64,000 nt of DNA from Paratinospora sagittata (Eukaryota; Streptophyta; Magnoliopsida; Ranunculales; Menispermaceae), in assembly GCA_035771175.1 (NCBI GenBank), contig JAYMFD010001518.1, forward strand, positions 29,368 to 93,367, read 5' to 3'. Below the pieces are notes generated by a model. It saw only the letters and a program-made list of their open reading frames with translations. It did no database searches and was not told the origin of the DNA. Below, piece by piece: positions 24,201 to 38,114 of the stretch (its first letter is position 1; each line of letters opens with the position of its first letter). The position numbers and the translations under genes are program-made.

Positions 24201-24240
24201 TCCTAGCGGGGTTGGTGGTATGGGGTGCGGGGTCGCCGCA
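21221..24240 (+). mobile_element. Solo LTR of family 2 in the satellite
   Basis: A 3020-bp solo LTR runs from TGTGACGCCCCC to ..GGGGTCGCCGCA. A perfect 5-bp duplication, cttgc, is at 21216-21220 and 24241-24245, and the satellite word cttgcattgccc is rebuilt across it. It matches the 3' LTR of element C (46882-49371) and the inverted LTR (49372-60024), which gives its orientation. A single LTR without internal sequence implies LTR-LTR recombination after insertion. Contained features: a minisatellite at 21590-21990, a purine-rich stretch at 22015-22080, and a two-copy repeat of about 60 bp at about 23410-23520 (gatgagaacggtacg words). Confidence 0.95.
21590..21990 (+). repeat. Family-2 LTR minisatellite
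   Basis: A composite tandem repeat is marked by ggacaagtgtcccatg near 21631, 21720, 21810, 21897 and 21959 (spacing 89, 90, 87 and 62). A unit of about 61 bp is extended in most copies by 28 bp containing ccaacacatgtcaagttgg. Open frames through it are repeat by-products. Homologous arrays are at 47250-47590 and, inverted, at 59335-59665. Confidence 0.85.
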
Positions 24241-24741
24241 CTTGCATTGCCCGAACAACCTTCGAACTGAATTAAAATTGCAAACTGTCTTGAAAATAAC
24301 ATTATTATTTAGCAAGTTCTTCATTTTGTCCCTTTTGTGCTGAGATTTCCATAGGCAATCTATTGTTTTAAACTATAAGCATATGCAGTGTTCTCGGTAA
24401 GAGAACACATCACCTGTATTTTTTTTTTTTTGAGAGCTACAACTAATCATCAACAACACATCAAACAATAGCTATCGAAGTTTACAAAGATCAAGCTCGA
24501 AGAACGAAGACATATCTCATGTCTAATGCATTAGTTTGATCTTTGGTGTGTACGGTAACCTCCCGATCAATCTCAGCGCTAAAACTCTAAAAATTGCAAA
24601 GTCTTCAAAATCACTTCGGTATAGTATTTCATTTTGAAAAAATGTTTTCCGAAAGGTTTTCATCATAATTTCAATGAGTTTTGAATTATTTAAAAGTGTT
24701 TAATCTTATATCAAAGTGTTTTGAGTCAACGGAATTGTTCT
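24241..24741. repeat. Satellite array, block 3
   Basis: About 500 bp of satellite in continuous phase between two solo LTRs, starting with the duplication cttgc and ending with gttct (24737-24741). No gene is seen. Confidence 0.9.
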
Positions 24742-27413
24742 TGTCACGACGCCCCTGACGTAGGCTGACGTCATGACCGGCACAATGTACTATACGCTGT
24801 ACATACTCATATACAGTATACAATACACTGTCAGCCTTAACGGACAATCACAATAATTTTCAAAATTTTCAGAAATTTTGGCAGCTCCTCCCCATAAAAT
24901 GGACAATTAACAATTTTTTTTCCTGATATACCTCAAATGAAATCAAATCAAATATATATATAGATAATCATTCCATTCAATCCACACATCTAGCCATTCT
25001 CATTTCATTTTATCGTCACAAGCATTGTATAACCCAAATTATCAAATCAAAATCCATGTTTCCTTAACACTCATCTATGTGATAATATAGATATAGTATG
25101 TGATAATTATACTTATCAAAATAAAGAAAAATAACCCATATCTTCCAATGCATACATACACATACCAGACGAAGGCTCACATGATTATCACTCACGGATT
25201 TTTCCTTTTTCCTTCGACTCAATACCTGAAATATTGGAGGAAATAGAGTGAGCAATCAACAGCTCAGTGAATATATCTCTTGATATGACAATTTTATGCA
25301 TTTAGGGAAACATGACATTTAAAATTATTTCAAAAGCATATATGCAACATTCATCAAAATAAGATACATGCACACAAGATATAGTTATGCTCATTCAATA
25401 AACCAATGCACAGTTTCATAAAACAAATTTACCATCTCCCTCCTTCAAGGCAAGAGAGCGGGTCTAACCCTTGTATGACCGTTACAAGGTAGCCACAACA
25501 ACTCATTACTAATTCACAGTCATTTCAAGGATCGCAACCCTTGTTAGGACAGGCCTACTGACAATGAGGTTTCGCAAAACCTCATCCGGGTCTAATTCCT
25601 AACGAAATGACATTATTATAAGCTCCAAATGCTAAAAATCAGTTTGCATGATCAATAAAAACTCAATGCATTACATATAAATATAACATGCATAAAATCA
25701 AACATGTTATATGTATACAATGCCATACAAGAACCAAATCAAGAAAACTATACTCACAGTACAGGACTTTTCAACTTAATTACATTCACCATCGCTTTCG
25801 AGTCCAGCTCCAATTTAAATCCAACTAATTCAACCTGTCACAACCACTCCATAATTCAATTTCATTTATTCATATATATTTACATATTTAATCATTAAAA
25901 TCAACTAAACACCATTCAAACTCACTTAAACACCATTACAATAGCTCCACATTCCCAGATGGAATTATTTATACCGTTTTTGTGGTCAATCTAGATATTT
26001 CTACCAGAAAGAACAGTGAAAATAGATTTCCAATTCATATTTTCACTAGTTCTCAGTTTTATTTTTCTCCTGGAACATATATCAATTTTATTAAAAATAT
26101 AGAACATTCCTAAAATTATTCTATCCACATCGACACGTGTAAAATCCGTCATACTACCATTCTACTACCTTCAACAGGTATTTTACTAAGGTTTTACACG
26201 TTCGCGAAGGCATCCAAAGTCAATTTTACTCACAAAAATCATATATTTAGCTACTAAAAATATCAAAGCATATCCAAAAATCATGATCTTAACATCGAAA
26301 CGTCCGAAATTCAGTTCTCTACGATTCTATGATCTCAAACAGGAGTTTCATTGGATTCTAATTCCATTTTATTCAGTGGATATGAATATAGTACTATTCA
26401 CGATACTGTTCACACCGTCACTATTCATTGGAAATATGTAAATTTTTACTAAAATTGTCAAACGGTCTCCAAAAATCATGAAATTAGCATCGATGGACTC
26501 GCAACAGTTCATTCTACCATTCTATAGCGTTAAACTGGAGTTTCATCGAGTTTTAAATGATTCAAATGGTCTCCAATCTAAACTCTAAATTCCAACAAAC
26601 TTCCAACGGCTATAAACATTCCAAATGAACACATAAATGAAATTGAATTACATATTCGGAGCTCCTACAGTCTGGGGAGTGTTTTTCCACCTTTCGAACA
26701 TATTTTCATTCAAGTTGGGTAAAAACCCCAATTTTGAAAACACTGTAAAACAGCTCCCATAGCTAAAATTACTCCGCTAGAATCGTTACATCTAGCTTAG
26801 ATATTAATTTCACGAAGAAATAGAGTGAAAATCACTTATCGCGAGTCCCGATTTGACGCGAATCTCGCGTTCTCCCTCCGTTTCCTCTTCTTTCTTCCTT
26901 CTTTCGTTCGTTCTGCTTCTATCTTCTCTCTTCTTCTTCTTTTTTTCGTTCTCCTTCTAGCAAATTCTTTCCCTTTTTTTTATTTTTATTTTTATTTTTT
27001 GTTGCAAAACGTTGGAGATAAGAGAAATATTAGAAATGAGATAAGTCTTAACTATTTTGATCCCATGCTCCCCATACAATTTAACAAACCAACTTTTCCA
27101 TCTTAAGGTAATTCATTAAATCATACTATTCATTAATTCATTACATTATACTCCAATCCACAAATTTTCAACCCCATAAATTAATCAATTTAATTCCACT
27201 TAATTTTTTTAAAATTGTAAGCACCCATATAGGATGATCTCATATGTATCATCTTTATTTAATAATTTTATTTATTTACTAATACTCCTTAAATCTAGTA
27301 TGTATTTTCATTCACGAATATATTTGGCTCATACGTATAAAATACATAAATTATACATCTCGATATACGTGTAATTTACCGTATATATTTCATTAAAACT
27401 ATGGGGTGTTACA
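24742..27413 (-). mobile_element. Solo LTR of family 3 in the satellite
   Basis: A 2672-bp solo LTR in minus orientation runs from TGTCACGACGCC to ..GGGGTGTTACA on the plus strand. A perfect 5-bp duplication, gttct, is at 24737-24741 and 27414-27418. It matches the 3' LTR of element E (55975-58649, 2675 bp) in reverse complement. It contains a pyrimidine-rich block near 26870-26990 (GA-rich in sense) and the terminal palindromic cluster at 24745-24832. There is no internal sequence, so this is a recombination product. The 93-codon frame in the pyrimidine block is low-complexity and not a gene. Confidence 0.95.
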
Positions 27414-29377
27414 GTTCTTGAGTGTCAAAATATTAATTTTTCAAAAATAAGGCTATCGAGCAATTTGCCAAAATTTTCCAGAAAGCACTAGCGCACTATC
27501 AGTGTTAATAGCACGCTAATAGGGTTCAATAATAAAACATTTATTTTTCTAAAAAATTGTCTACAGCGCGCTATCCTCTTTGATAACTCGCGATAGAGTT
27601 GTTGTTGTGATCTTTCCATTTTTAGTAAAATGGGCAATAGCGCGCTATAGGCCTTGATAACACGCTATCGGAAAGTCTGAAAAACTCGAGCTCTCGGGTT
27701 TGTGTATATCGACCTGCTATAGCCTGCTATCTGTCAATAGAGAACATGATACACAACCCACTAGCACGCTATCAACGTCCGACACAAAAATCTGATATTT
27801 CTAACGAGAAAAATATGGGCACTTCCACTTGTTCGATTTCTCTATTCCTTACACAGTTTTTCGAGGTTATCTTAACTAAATATTCTCTACTAACACCTAG
27901 ATGATTCCCATTGCCTCACACGCCCAAAACAACTTTAGATTAAACAATATTTTGAATTCAAATCATTTCGTACTCTCTTGCCCTTTAACCTGCAACTGCT
28001 AATTTTACAAAACACTCATTCTCTAATTTTCAAAGATACAACACACACGATTTTTGCTAGTTAAACTGAGCTTTCCGAAGAGTGTTTAAAAAGAAGAAAG
28101 TCGTGATTCTTGCATTTGCCCAAACAACCTTCGAACTGAATTAAAATTGCAAACTATCTTGAAAATAACATCATTATTTAGCAAGTTCTTCATTTTATCC
28201 CTTTTGTACAGAGATTTCCATAGGCAATCTGTTGTTTTAAACTGTAAGTATATGAAGTGTTCTCGGTAAGAGAACACATCACTTGTATTTGTTTTTCTGA
28301 GAGCTACAACTAATCATCAACAACACATCAAACAATAGCTATCGAAGTTTACAAAGATCAAGCTCGAAGAACGAAGGCATATCTTATGTCTATTGCATTA
28401 GTTTGATCTTTGGTGTGTAGGGTAACCTCCCGATCAATCTTAGCACTAAAACTCTGGAAATTGCAAAGTCTTCAAAATCACTTCGATGTAGTATTTCATT
28501 TTGAAAAAATGTCTTTCGAAAGGTTTTAATCATAATTTCAATGAGTTTTGAATTATTTAAAAGTGTTTAATTTTATATCAAAGTGTTTTGAGTCAATGGA
28601 ATGGTTCTTGAGTGTCAAAATATTAATTTTTCAAAAATAAGCTTATTCAGCAATTTGCCACAATTTTTCAGAAGGCACTAGCGCACTATCAGTGTTGGTA
28701 GCACGCTGATAGGGTTCAATAATAAAACATTTGCTTTTCTAAAAAATTGTATACAACACACTATCGCCTTTGATAACTCGCTATAGAGCTGTTTTCGTGA
28801 TCTTTCCATTTTTAGTAAAATGGGCTATCGCGCTATAGGCCTTGATAACACGCTATCGGAAAGTCTGAAAAACTCGAGCTCTCTGGTTTGTTTATATCGA
28901 CCTACTATAGCCTGCTATCTGTCAATAGAGAACATGATACACAACCCAATAGCACGGTATCCACGTCTGAGACAAAATATATGATATTTCTAACGAGAAA
29001 AATGTGCGCACTTCCACTTACTCGATTTTTCAATTCCTTACACAGTTTTTCGAGGTTATCTTAACTAAAATATTCTCTACTAACACCTAGATGATTCCCA
29101 TTGTCTCGCACGCCCAAAACAACTTTAGATTAAACAATGTTTTGAATTCAAATCATTTCGTACTCTCTTGCCCTTTAACCTACAACTGTTAATTTTACAA
29201 AACACTCATTCTCTAATTTTCAAAGATACAACACACACGATTTTGTCTAGTTAGACTAAGCTTTCCGAAGAGTGTTTAAATAGAAGAAAGTCGTGATTCT
29301 TGCATTTGCCCAAACAACCTTCAAACTGAATCAAAATTGCAAACTGTCTTGAAAATAACATCATTATTTAGCAAGTT
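27414..29377. repeat. Satellite array, block 4
   Basis: About 1.96 kb of satellite in continuous phase; monomer landmarks lie near 28049 and 29238 (period about 1190). It ends where element B begins. The array does not resume inside the window. Confidence 0.9.
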
Positions 29378-30760
29378 TGTCACACCCCGCCTGGACTCAC
29401 CTAAACTGGCGGTACACTCGCGGACGGGGCGCGCATTTGGAACAATAACAATGGTAACAACAGAGTGCGCAGCGGAAAATATAATACAAAGTACAAATCT
29501 GATTTCATTTAATTCAGAATATTTTTGTACATAATATGGTCAAGGGAACAAACTCCCCAAAATCCCCAATGAATCATACAAAGGGTACAAAATGTGGGCC
29601 CCATAACCTGCACCCAGTCCACCCTAATTTCATGTGAATGATTGGATAATAATGGAGTGAGCTTAACGCGCTCAGTGGGTAAGTAGTGCGTGAGTATAAC
29701 AATTAATAAAGCATACTTCAATATCAAATATCTTAAATACATATGTGAGCATCATAATCATTCAATATGTATGTATGCATGACACCGTCTCGTAATGGTT
29801 TGATGAACGTACATCGCCTGAGTTCACGTACAGGTGTCCTTCCCTGGGCGTAGCCAGGTTCTCACTATACGTCGCTCCTCAAGAACAATGCTCTGGATTC
29901 ACGTACTGGTGTCCTTCCCCGGGCGTAGCCGGGTTCTCATGTACGTCCCTCTCCAGATAAATGTAATGAATAGCGAGCAATGCTCCTAACTATTCTATGA
30001 GTCATAAACTATATACGTCCCGAGGTGGTGATATGTATGATACCAATGCATGAACTGGTCTAGTCTACTGGTCTGGTCTTTTCTTGACATTTAGACTGTA
30101 TCACGACGTGCAAGGTTAGGAAATTCAGTATTACGTGTATAAGCTGATAGCTTTCAATAAGACCAACTAGATCAGTCCCTAGTTGAGAGGTGAGACACAA
30201 GGTCTGCTTAAATAACCAATTGCCTAGAGCAGCCCGCTGCCTCCCGTTCACTATTTAAAGTTACTGAGGACAAGATCGAGTCTAGTTGAGTCAGATTGAC
30301 CACAAATCTGACATTATCACAGTGTAATACATGAATTCTAAATATACAAGCATAAGTGCGACAATATAAACATTATATGGCATAATGCAGTGTAAATGAA
30401 CCGTAAACATAATAATAATTGAATGTAAACTTTAATAAAAGTTATAAAACACGCAAACCTATGTTTCGTTCCCCACTTTCAGATAAGAACTTCTTCTTTC
30501 AGATCTGGCGCTTTCCTCCGGACAGAACTTCGTCGCACCGCACCGAGAGTATCAAAAAACTAAAACTCAAAATGAGTGAGATAGAGAAGGAAAATCACAA
30601 AGAGAGTGATTTTGGTGTGAGAAATGAGAAATAATCAGGGTTCCGTATATAGATATTTTTGGCGTCGGAACGTTCTGGCATGCGCCCGAACGTTCGGGCG
30701 TTGCCCCTAAAATTTTTTTTGTTTTTTTTTGTTTTTTTTGTGCAATCATAGAGTATTACA
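29378..30760 (-). repeat. 3' LTR of element B
   Basis: A 1383-bp LTR from TGTCACACC to ..GAGTATTACA on the plus strand. U3 is short: only about two minisatellite units remain (30667-30707) before the region equivalent to the TATA box (tatatagatatt, about 30645). It carries a local duplication in R/U5 (two ccgggcgtagcc-type segments, 29840-29935). Confidence 0.9.
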
Positions 30761-30773
30761 CTCTAACCCCTTT
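30761..30773 (-). other. Polypurine tract of element B
   Basis: The minus strand reads AAAGGGGTTAGAG next to the 3' LTR, equivalent to the tract of A. Confidence 0.8.
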
Positions 30774-30794
30774 AAAGGGATTTCGCCCTCGAAA

Positions 30795-31292
30795 TCAATT
30801 CAAGTAGTTATGATGGTTATCTGCTTGAGATTCACTGTCGGCGTCATCTTTTGCGAGTTCAGGGTAGTGCTTGCATGGTCCCTGAATAGCACTGTGGCCG
30901 GTGGAATCCTCATCATCTTAAAACCATGGAGAGCAAATGGAATCGAACTCATCCTCTAAAGATTCCAACCTTTGCATAACAGATGGTGATGGAGGGCATT
31001 GGTTACATCGTTTGAGGGGAGGTAGGTTGAGCGGTGGAATATTTTTTGTGTTGTTGCTCGAATCCGGCCGCCTGACAATTTTGGTAGAAGGTCCTGCCAA
31101 GATGATGGCACGGGATTGTTACGAAAAAGCCATGCACGCTCTGGCGATATGGATCGCTATCTGGGTGGTGATGGAGTTGGTGACGCAAAGTAGTTGTGAC
31201 TTGACTCTGCTTCTTGAGAAGTAGCCACAGGTTGCCAAGGAGGCCACCCCGTGTATGCATCACTATATCCATTGATATTCTTTTTTAGACAT
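30795..31292 (-). pseudogene. 3' accessory ORF of element B (frameshifted)
   Basis: It is bounded by the same ATG context (MSKK.., 31290-31292) and the same TGA (30795-30797) as the 165-codon frame of F. Two indels and stops break it, but the pieces align: NGYSDA and WPPWQP near the start, PLNLPPLKRCNQ in the middle, FDSICSPWF, then a stop, then the conserved C-terminal region ending ADNHHNYLN. I recognise no domain. The shared codon phase over separate copies argues that it was coding. Confidence 0.6.
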
Positions 31293-31389
31293 CTGCGTAG
31301 TTATTCAAGTGAAACAATGTATTAAGATAGGTGTAAACAAAGTTTCATCATTTTATTGATAAGTGAGAATAGTACAATATATCACATCA

Positions 31390-34300
31390 TCAGTTGGTAC
31401 TAGAAAACAATTCAGGGTATTTATGTTTAATTGTTGCTTTTAGTTCCCATGTTGCTTCCTCTATGCCGTGGTGATCCTAGAGCACTTTCACAAGTGGAAT
31501 GCTACGTCGCCATAGTTCTTGAGTTTTTCTATCTATAATCTGTATCGCTCTCTCTTGATACTTATTTCCTTCCTCAACCCGAACCTCGACTAAAGGGATG
31601 ATATATAAAGGATCAGGATGATACTTGCGAAGCATAGATACATGAAAAACGTCATGAACCTTAGGCATGGACGATGGAAGGGACAAACGATAAGCAAGTT
31701 TGCCAATACGTTCAATGATCTGAAATGGACCGATGTACCACGGGGAGAGCTTTCCTTTGATCCCAAAGCGTTTGACACCTCTTGTGGGCTGGACTTTTAG
31801 AAAAACAAAGTCCCCCTTATCAAATTCTAGAGGCTGTCTCCGCTTGTCAGCATAGCTCTTCTGTCGACTTTGTGCAACACAAAGTCGTTCCTTTACTAGT
31901 GTGATCTTCTTAGAAGTCACTTGAACTAGTTATGGGCCTAACTGCGGTCGATCTACTATATCTAACCAGCATACCAAAGATCTGCAAGGGCGACCATAGA
32001 GAGCCTTGTACGGTGCCATGCCGATAGTAGTTTGGTAGCTGTTGTTGTATGCAAACTCAGCTAGATGCAAATACTTTGCCCATCCGTCATTAAAGTCCAA
32101 AATGCAGCATCGTAACATGTCTTATAAGATTTGGATAAGCCGCTCTAACTGCCCATCAGTCTGAGGGTGGAAGGCTGTGCTCATAGTGGTCTTAGGACCC
32201 ATTCTACTCTGGAAGCTTTTCCAAAAGTTTGATGTGAATCGAGGGTCTCGATCAGAGACGATCGTGAGTGGTATGCCATGAAGGCGTATGATCTGTCTTT
32301 CATATACCTCTGCAAGTTTGGCGGGATTATTCGTGAACTTTATTGGTAAGAAGTGTGCAGACTTTGTAACTCTGTCAATGATAACCCAGATAGCATCTTG
32401 CCCTTTATTATTTCGAGGTAAGGCCGTAACAAAATACATTGCAATTCTCCAATAGGTAACGGCTGGAGAAGTCCAGAGGGAAGTCTTCGTTCTGCCTTAA
32501 CTTTCTGGCAAACGAGACATCGAGTAACGAAGTCTGCAATTGCCTTCTTCATTCTAGAAAACCAGAATTGTCGCTTCACATCCTTGTACATCTTGTCACC
32601 CCCAGGATGCATAGCGTACCTCGAACAGTGCATCTCAATAAGCACTTTTTTCGGAACCTCAGGATCGTTCTGTAGACAGAGACATTTTTTTATAGAAAAT
32701 GGTCCCGTCTTCGGTGACCAACCAATGAGGAAGGTCCTATCCGCTGAGTAGAAGTTCTCGTTTCTCTATTAACATAGGGTCATTGGCTTGAGCTGTTGAA
32801 ATCTTTCGAACGAGCTCAGAGTTGGCTCATAATTGAGAGAGTCGTGGTCTTGGTCCCTCTTCGTTCAGCTGTAGGTTAAAGTTCTCCATATTTGTAGCCA
32901 ACTTCCCCATTTCGTAATTAAAAATGCAAGCAACATAAGATTTTCTACTCAGGGCATCGGCCACAACATTGGCCATTCCGGGATGGTACTGGAGTTGAAA
33001 GTCATAATCTTTCAAGAATTCCAACCATCGTCTTTGGTGGAGGTTTAGGTCTCTCTAAGTGTATATGTACTTAAGACTCTTGTGAGATGAGAAAACCTCG
33101 AACCATTAACCGTATAGGTAATGACGCCATAATTTCAGTGCAAATACAACAACTACAAGTTCCAAGTCATGTGTTGGGTAATTACCCTCATGAATCTTCA
33201 GTTGCCTCGAGGCATATGCGACAAATTGGCCTTTTTGCATTAGTACGACACCTAAGCCTTGAAAAGAGGCGTCGGTGTATAGTGAAAATCCAATTGCATT
33301 TCTTGGAGCGATAAGTATTGGTGCCGTCGTGAGGCGTTTCTTCAATTCCTGAAATGATGCTTCACAGGCGGGATTTCAGATGAATCGCACGTCTTTTCGA
33401 GTGAGCTTGGTCATAGGTTCAACAATCTTTGAGAAGTCCTTGATGAAGCGTCTGTAATAGCCAGCCAAACCAAGAAAACTCCTAGTCTGAGTAATAGTGG
33501 TAGGCTGCTTCCAGTTTAAGATTGCTTCAACCTTAGAAGGATCGACCTCAATGCCATTCGCACTTACTCAACTTTGCATACAGTTGGTGGCTTCTCAAGG
33601 TCTGGAGGACTATCTTTAGATGTATCTTATGGTCTTCCTCGGTTGAGGAATATATCAAGATTTTGTCCACAGAAACCACCACAAATCAGTCTAAGTATAA
33701 CCTGAATATGCGATTCATCAAATCCAAGAATGCAGCAGGTGCATTTGTTTGACCGAACGGCATAACCAAGAACTCGTAATGACTGTACCGAGTTCTGAAC
33801 GCCGTCTTGGTGATGTCCGACTCTCGGATCCGGAGTTGGTGATAACCGGACCGTAAATCAATCTTAGAGAAGTATTTGGCATCTCTAAGTTGGTCGAACA
33901 AGTCATCGATCCTGGGCAATGGATATCAGTTCTTGATGGTGACGTTATTCAACTTGCGATAATCGATACAAAGTCGTAACGAACCATCCTTTTTGCGAAC
34001 AAACAGAACTGGAGCGCCCCAGGGTGATGAACTCTTTCTGATGAAGCCATTACTCTCTAATTCCTTCAATTGTTTGTCTAATTTCACCAGCTCAACATTT
34101 GACATTCTGTAAGGTGGAATTGAGATAGGCTATGTCCCAAGTATGAGGTTGATCTCAAAATCGAATTCCCTAACTAGAGGTAGACCAGGAAGGTCATTTA
34201 GAAAAACTGTTGGGAATTCAGATATGACTGTAACATCATGTACTTCGAGAGGGTACAGTGCTAGTGATTCATTTCCATCACCAAGGAATAACGCTCAAAG

Positions 34301-35830
34301 TTGTGACTTGAGAAGTGCAACTGTTGATTTGTGTATCCATTTCCTTGTTCCCTGAATCTTGACAAACTCTCCTGTAGGCAAAGTTAACTGAACTTACTTC
34401 TTCATACAGTCGATCTTTGCATTCAGTGGTGCTAGCCAGTCCATGCCGAGGATGATGTTGAAGTCTTCAATATCCATCACAAAAAGATCTGCATATATTA
34501 TCTGTTCCGACATACGAAGCTCACATCGAGAACACTACAAATTCACGTCAGTACCAGATCCAAACGATGATGTGACATGGAGTGTGATGGCTACGGGTTC
34601 AAGCTGTAGGCCTAAATGTCTTACCAATGCCGACGATATAAAGGAATGCGTAACACCTGAATCAAACTAAACATGCACCATTGTATTGAACAAAGGAAAG
34701 GTACCTTCAACTACGTTGTTGTCTGGGAAGGGTTGTTGAGCGATGGCAAATGCTCTGCCCTGATTTCGTTGACCCTGGTTCTGCTGGTTCTGCCTAGGTT
34801 GGGCATTAGTAGCAGGTGGTGCTTGTTGGACTGGAACAACGGGAATAGGTTGCTGAAAGTGCAAATAGAGATATTTTACATGGCCCTTCTGGCCGCAGTT
34901 GAAACACGTCGACTGATACTGCGGATGGTTCTGTTGGCCATGCTGATTGTTCTGCTGGCCATGCTGATTGTAGTGTGGACCACCACTTCTGTTGTTTCTA
35001 CGACCACCCCTTCCATAACGACCTCCGGGGCCATGATTGCGAAAACCCTGATTACTAGGGTTAGAAGGTTCAGCCGCAGGTGTTGTGGCCTCATTCTTCG
35101 AAACAGGGGCTGGGAGGGCTGGGTTTTGATTGTAGTAGGGCTTCTTCTTGGTGCCCTGTTGCGAGCCTTGTTGGGAAAACGTTGCAGGCCGTTTTCCCTT
35201 ATTCATTCTCTACTCCTGTAAGATCGTCTCTTGTTCAAATCTCATGGTCTTGTCAACAACCTCCTTGTAAATCTTGAGATCCAAGATCGACAAGGCTTGT
35301 TGAATATCATGGCGAAGGCCATTATAAAATTTCTCAGTCTTATTTTGCTCCGTTGAGATGGTGGAGAGAGAGTAGACTGATAATTCTTTGAACTTTCCAG
35401 CATATTCCCTGACGGTCATGTTACCTTGGTATAACTTAGTGAGTTCCTGGCGCTTCTGCCTCTTCACAGCGTTGGGAAAATACTCATCAATAAACATTGA
35501 CTCGAACTGTTGCCAAGTCATATCTGCTATGTTGACCCTTGGGTCCTCTTTCACTGTTATCCACCATGTGTTTGCCCCACCAACAAGTTGGTAGGTCAAT
35601 AGTGGAATTTTTTGAGTCTCATCGACTCCCATTGCATCAAGAGCCTTCCTTGACTCATCTAGCCACTTTTGCACCTCATCAGCCTCAATGGTGCCAGCGA
35701 AAGTAAGAGGTTGTTGCCTTTTGTACTTAGTAATCTGATCGGTTTGAGATTTCGACCAAAATCTTACAGGTGCCTGAACAGTGGCAACCTGACTGGCTAC
35801 GGTCTCACGAACGGTCGTTTGAACAGTGGC
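31390..35830 (-). pseudogene. gag-pol of element B (multiple stops and frameshifts)
   Basis: Fragments read in element order as follows. gag core: 35210-35830 and 34900-35206, with CFNCGQKGHVKY at the knuckle, where the last Cys is lost. Protease remnant: about 34440-34700. RT: 33590-34130, with [17 protein letters not shown] and the FVDD region destroyed near 33660. RNase H: 32940-33345 ([11 protein letters not shown]). Integrase: 31930-32645 (MHCSRYAMHPGG, VSDRDPRFTSNFW, TAFHPQTDGQLER). The C-terminal module and chromodomain lie at 31390-31920. The chromodomain Trp of the VKVLW word is a stop (31474-31476). A deletion near 33556 removes part of RT, and the N-terminus of gag is deleted near 35835. 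It is non-functional. Confidence 0.88.
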
Positions 35831-36603
35831 AAGTACAAAAATAAAACCAAGATTTAGGAACTGTAGCCAAGTATAATGTTATAGTATGCTCAGCAACAAT
35901 TTTGAGAGTACTGCAATGTTAAAATCACCTATTTTTCTAAGTATAGTGTAAGGTTTTTGTTGAGAAATCAAAGAATTTTATGTGCCTCGTATGTTTGGCC
36001 ATGGTGTAAAAACAAGGTTAGAATGTTTATATAGTAAGTATAAAACTTTGCATGTATCTCAAAAGATTTGGTTATTGTCTTTGTGAACATACATATATAT
36101 TTTATTGAAAATTCATACGAGTCATAAGAATTCTAAGATTTGCCTCGGTAAATATCCTGATCTAACGTTTTATCGCAATCTTATGCATTAAAACTCTTAC
36201 TCTTAGTCTTTTCGATTATTATCCAAGTTCATGTGTCCCATACCGCATGACTTTGGTAATAAGAGTGTTAACCAAGTTAAGTTGCATGAACACAGTATCT
36301 TAAAACATCGGCTGAATAGTAGTTCACCAATAGTATCTTCCAAGTTTACTCGTCCCATACCGTGTAAACTTAGTGATAATGTTAGTAATGCAACTTTCTC
36401 CAAATGTTTCTTTTCACACAAGGTCATGGGTTTTCTTACTTCCACATTTTATTTAGTATCTTCCAATTTTGTTGTGTCCCACACCACTCCAAAGATAGTG
36501 ATACAAAAGAAACGATGGTTGTAAGTGGGCCCACCAAAGATAGTCTTAAACAAAACATTTCATTCATATATAAAAGAAAAGTTTACAATGCCAGTAATCA
36601 ATC
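35831..36603 (-). other. Spacer between the upstream ORF and gag (element B)
   Basis: It is homologous to 8533-9294 of A. It begins (in plus coordinates) where the gag N-terminus has been deleted. No supported frame is present; the open frames at 36203-36524 have no counterpart in A. Confidence 0.6.
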
Positions 36604-38114
36604 TTAATTTTCCTGTCTACTACCGCTCCTTCTAGATCTCCTGCTAGGTACAGAACGACTACTAACGGATGGTTGAGAGTTGCTCCTCTGCTTCGGGGTT
36701 TTGCATAATGTGTTAAGATATTATTTTGAGTCTCTCTCATTTCAGCAATATTGGATGTCATTTCATTTAACCGTTCAAAAAGGTTAATCAATTGGCCCAT
36801 TGGTGGTTGATGGCTCGATTGCCCCATAGGTGGAAGGTAGGTCATTGTCATTGGGGGAAAGTATTGGTTGTACGGGTGATTCATAGGTGAAAGGTAATTG
36901 TTTTGAAACACTGGGCTCATTGGGATGTTCTGCCCTCAAAAATTTGGTGCCGCCTAATACTATTGTTGTTGGGTTACAGGAACTTGCGGGAATGGTTGAC
37001 ATGGTACCTCAGGTGTTGGAAACCTTTGGTACGACGTGTTGCCCTGAGTTGGCATGTTCCAAGCAAGTAGATTTGCTTGAGTACTTTGTCTATTTTGAGG
37101 TTGATTTAGGTTGTTAAATAAATCTTGCTCAGTGAATAGATGATTGGTTGGATCATTATTTGGGGCTGGGTTTGACGTGGGATTCTGATTTGACTCATTA
37201 TTTGGTGCTTCTCTGATGGGAATCTTGCGTCGACTTTTTCGAAGGCAACGTCCATGCTTGTCTCTCATTCTCTCGGCATTTTCTATTGTCGTGCCGAATA
37301 CTTCCTCGTCAGTTACCCCTCCACTTGTGCCATATGTCTTGAAGATAGGGGATGTTGTAACTGGTTCAGTGATCTGCTTCGACGTCCCATCAAAAGTGTC
37401 GACGTTTGCCTCGTATAGCATCCTCATAATCAAGACTCCGTAGCCGAGGAATTCCTTTCTCAAAGGGTTTTGTATCACCCTCAACATTTGTTGGATAATA
37501 ATGTGAGGTAGGGAGACCTTAATTTTTTTCTCTATACATTATAACATAAGAAGTTGAGGCCTTGACATAGTGCCTCTAGTCCCCCTTTCTGGCAAGATGT
37601 TACCGTATACAATCTTTCTGAGGCCGGCAAGAGATGGCTTAATATGATTGTTTGGGAGGTTGGTGTACATCGATTGAGTGTATGGCTCTTTGGCGAGGGA
37701 ATTGAACAATTGTTCATTAGACTCTGCGATCTCTGCAACTGTCTGGGGTTCATGTGGATCAATAATCCTCTCCTCAATCGAAATCTCCAAAAGTCGAGCA
37801 ATAATCTCGATGTTGATAGAAATTTTCATTCCCATGACTGTTGTCTCCAAAATAGGGCTGAGCTCATCTCCTTGAAGTCTCACGCAATTCTTGGCTTCAT
37901 AGAAGGATCTCACCAAGTTGTAAGAGACGTGACCCTCAACTTTGGTTATATTTCACCAACCCAGTGTTGCGAGTTTGTCGTGAAGGATTGGGCGGAGGCG
38001 GAGATCTCTATTGTCGATGCTCCTCATAGTCATAACCTCCCTTTTGGACAATTCCTTGAGTCTAGTGGGAATTGGTTCCCTGCTAGTGGAAGTTGCTCCT
38101 TCACTTGAGACCAT
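36604..38114 (-). pseudogene. Upstream accessory ORF of element B
   Basis: It is homologous to 9295-10874. The start is ATG 38112-38114 (MVSSEGATSTSREP). The N-terminal domain is interrupted by stops near 37948 and 37537, but the words LARLLEI-type, LPERGTRGTMSRPQLL and GYGVLIMRMLYEANV remain. Here the frame continues past the point where A is shifted, showing the linker (..DTFDGTSKQITEPV.., GVTDEEVFGTTIENAERMRDKHG) that joins the domain to the Asn/Pro/Gln-rich C-terminal half. The C-terminal Ser/Arg tail is frameshifted. Two copies with shared start, order and stop support one protein of a little over 500 residues. Its role is unknown. Confidence 0.7.

Noticed and set aside
26825..27106. 93-codon Phe/Leu-rich frame as a membrane protein
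   Set aside because: It is the reverse of a GA-rich low-complexity block in the family-3 LTR, and the same block in 50805-50915 and 56385-56500 does not keep the frame.
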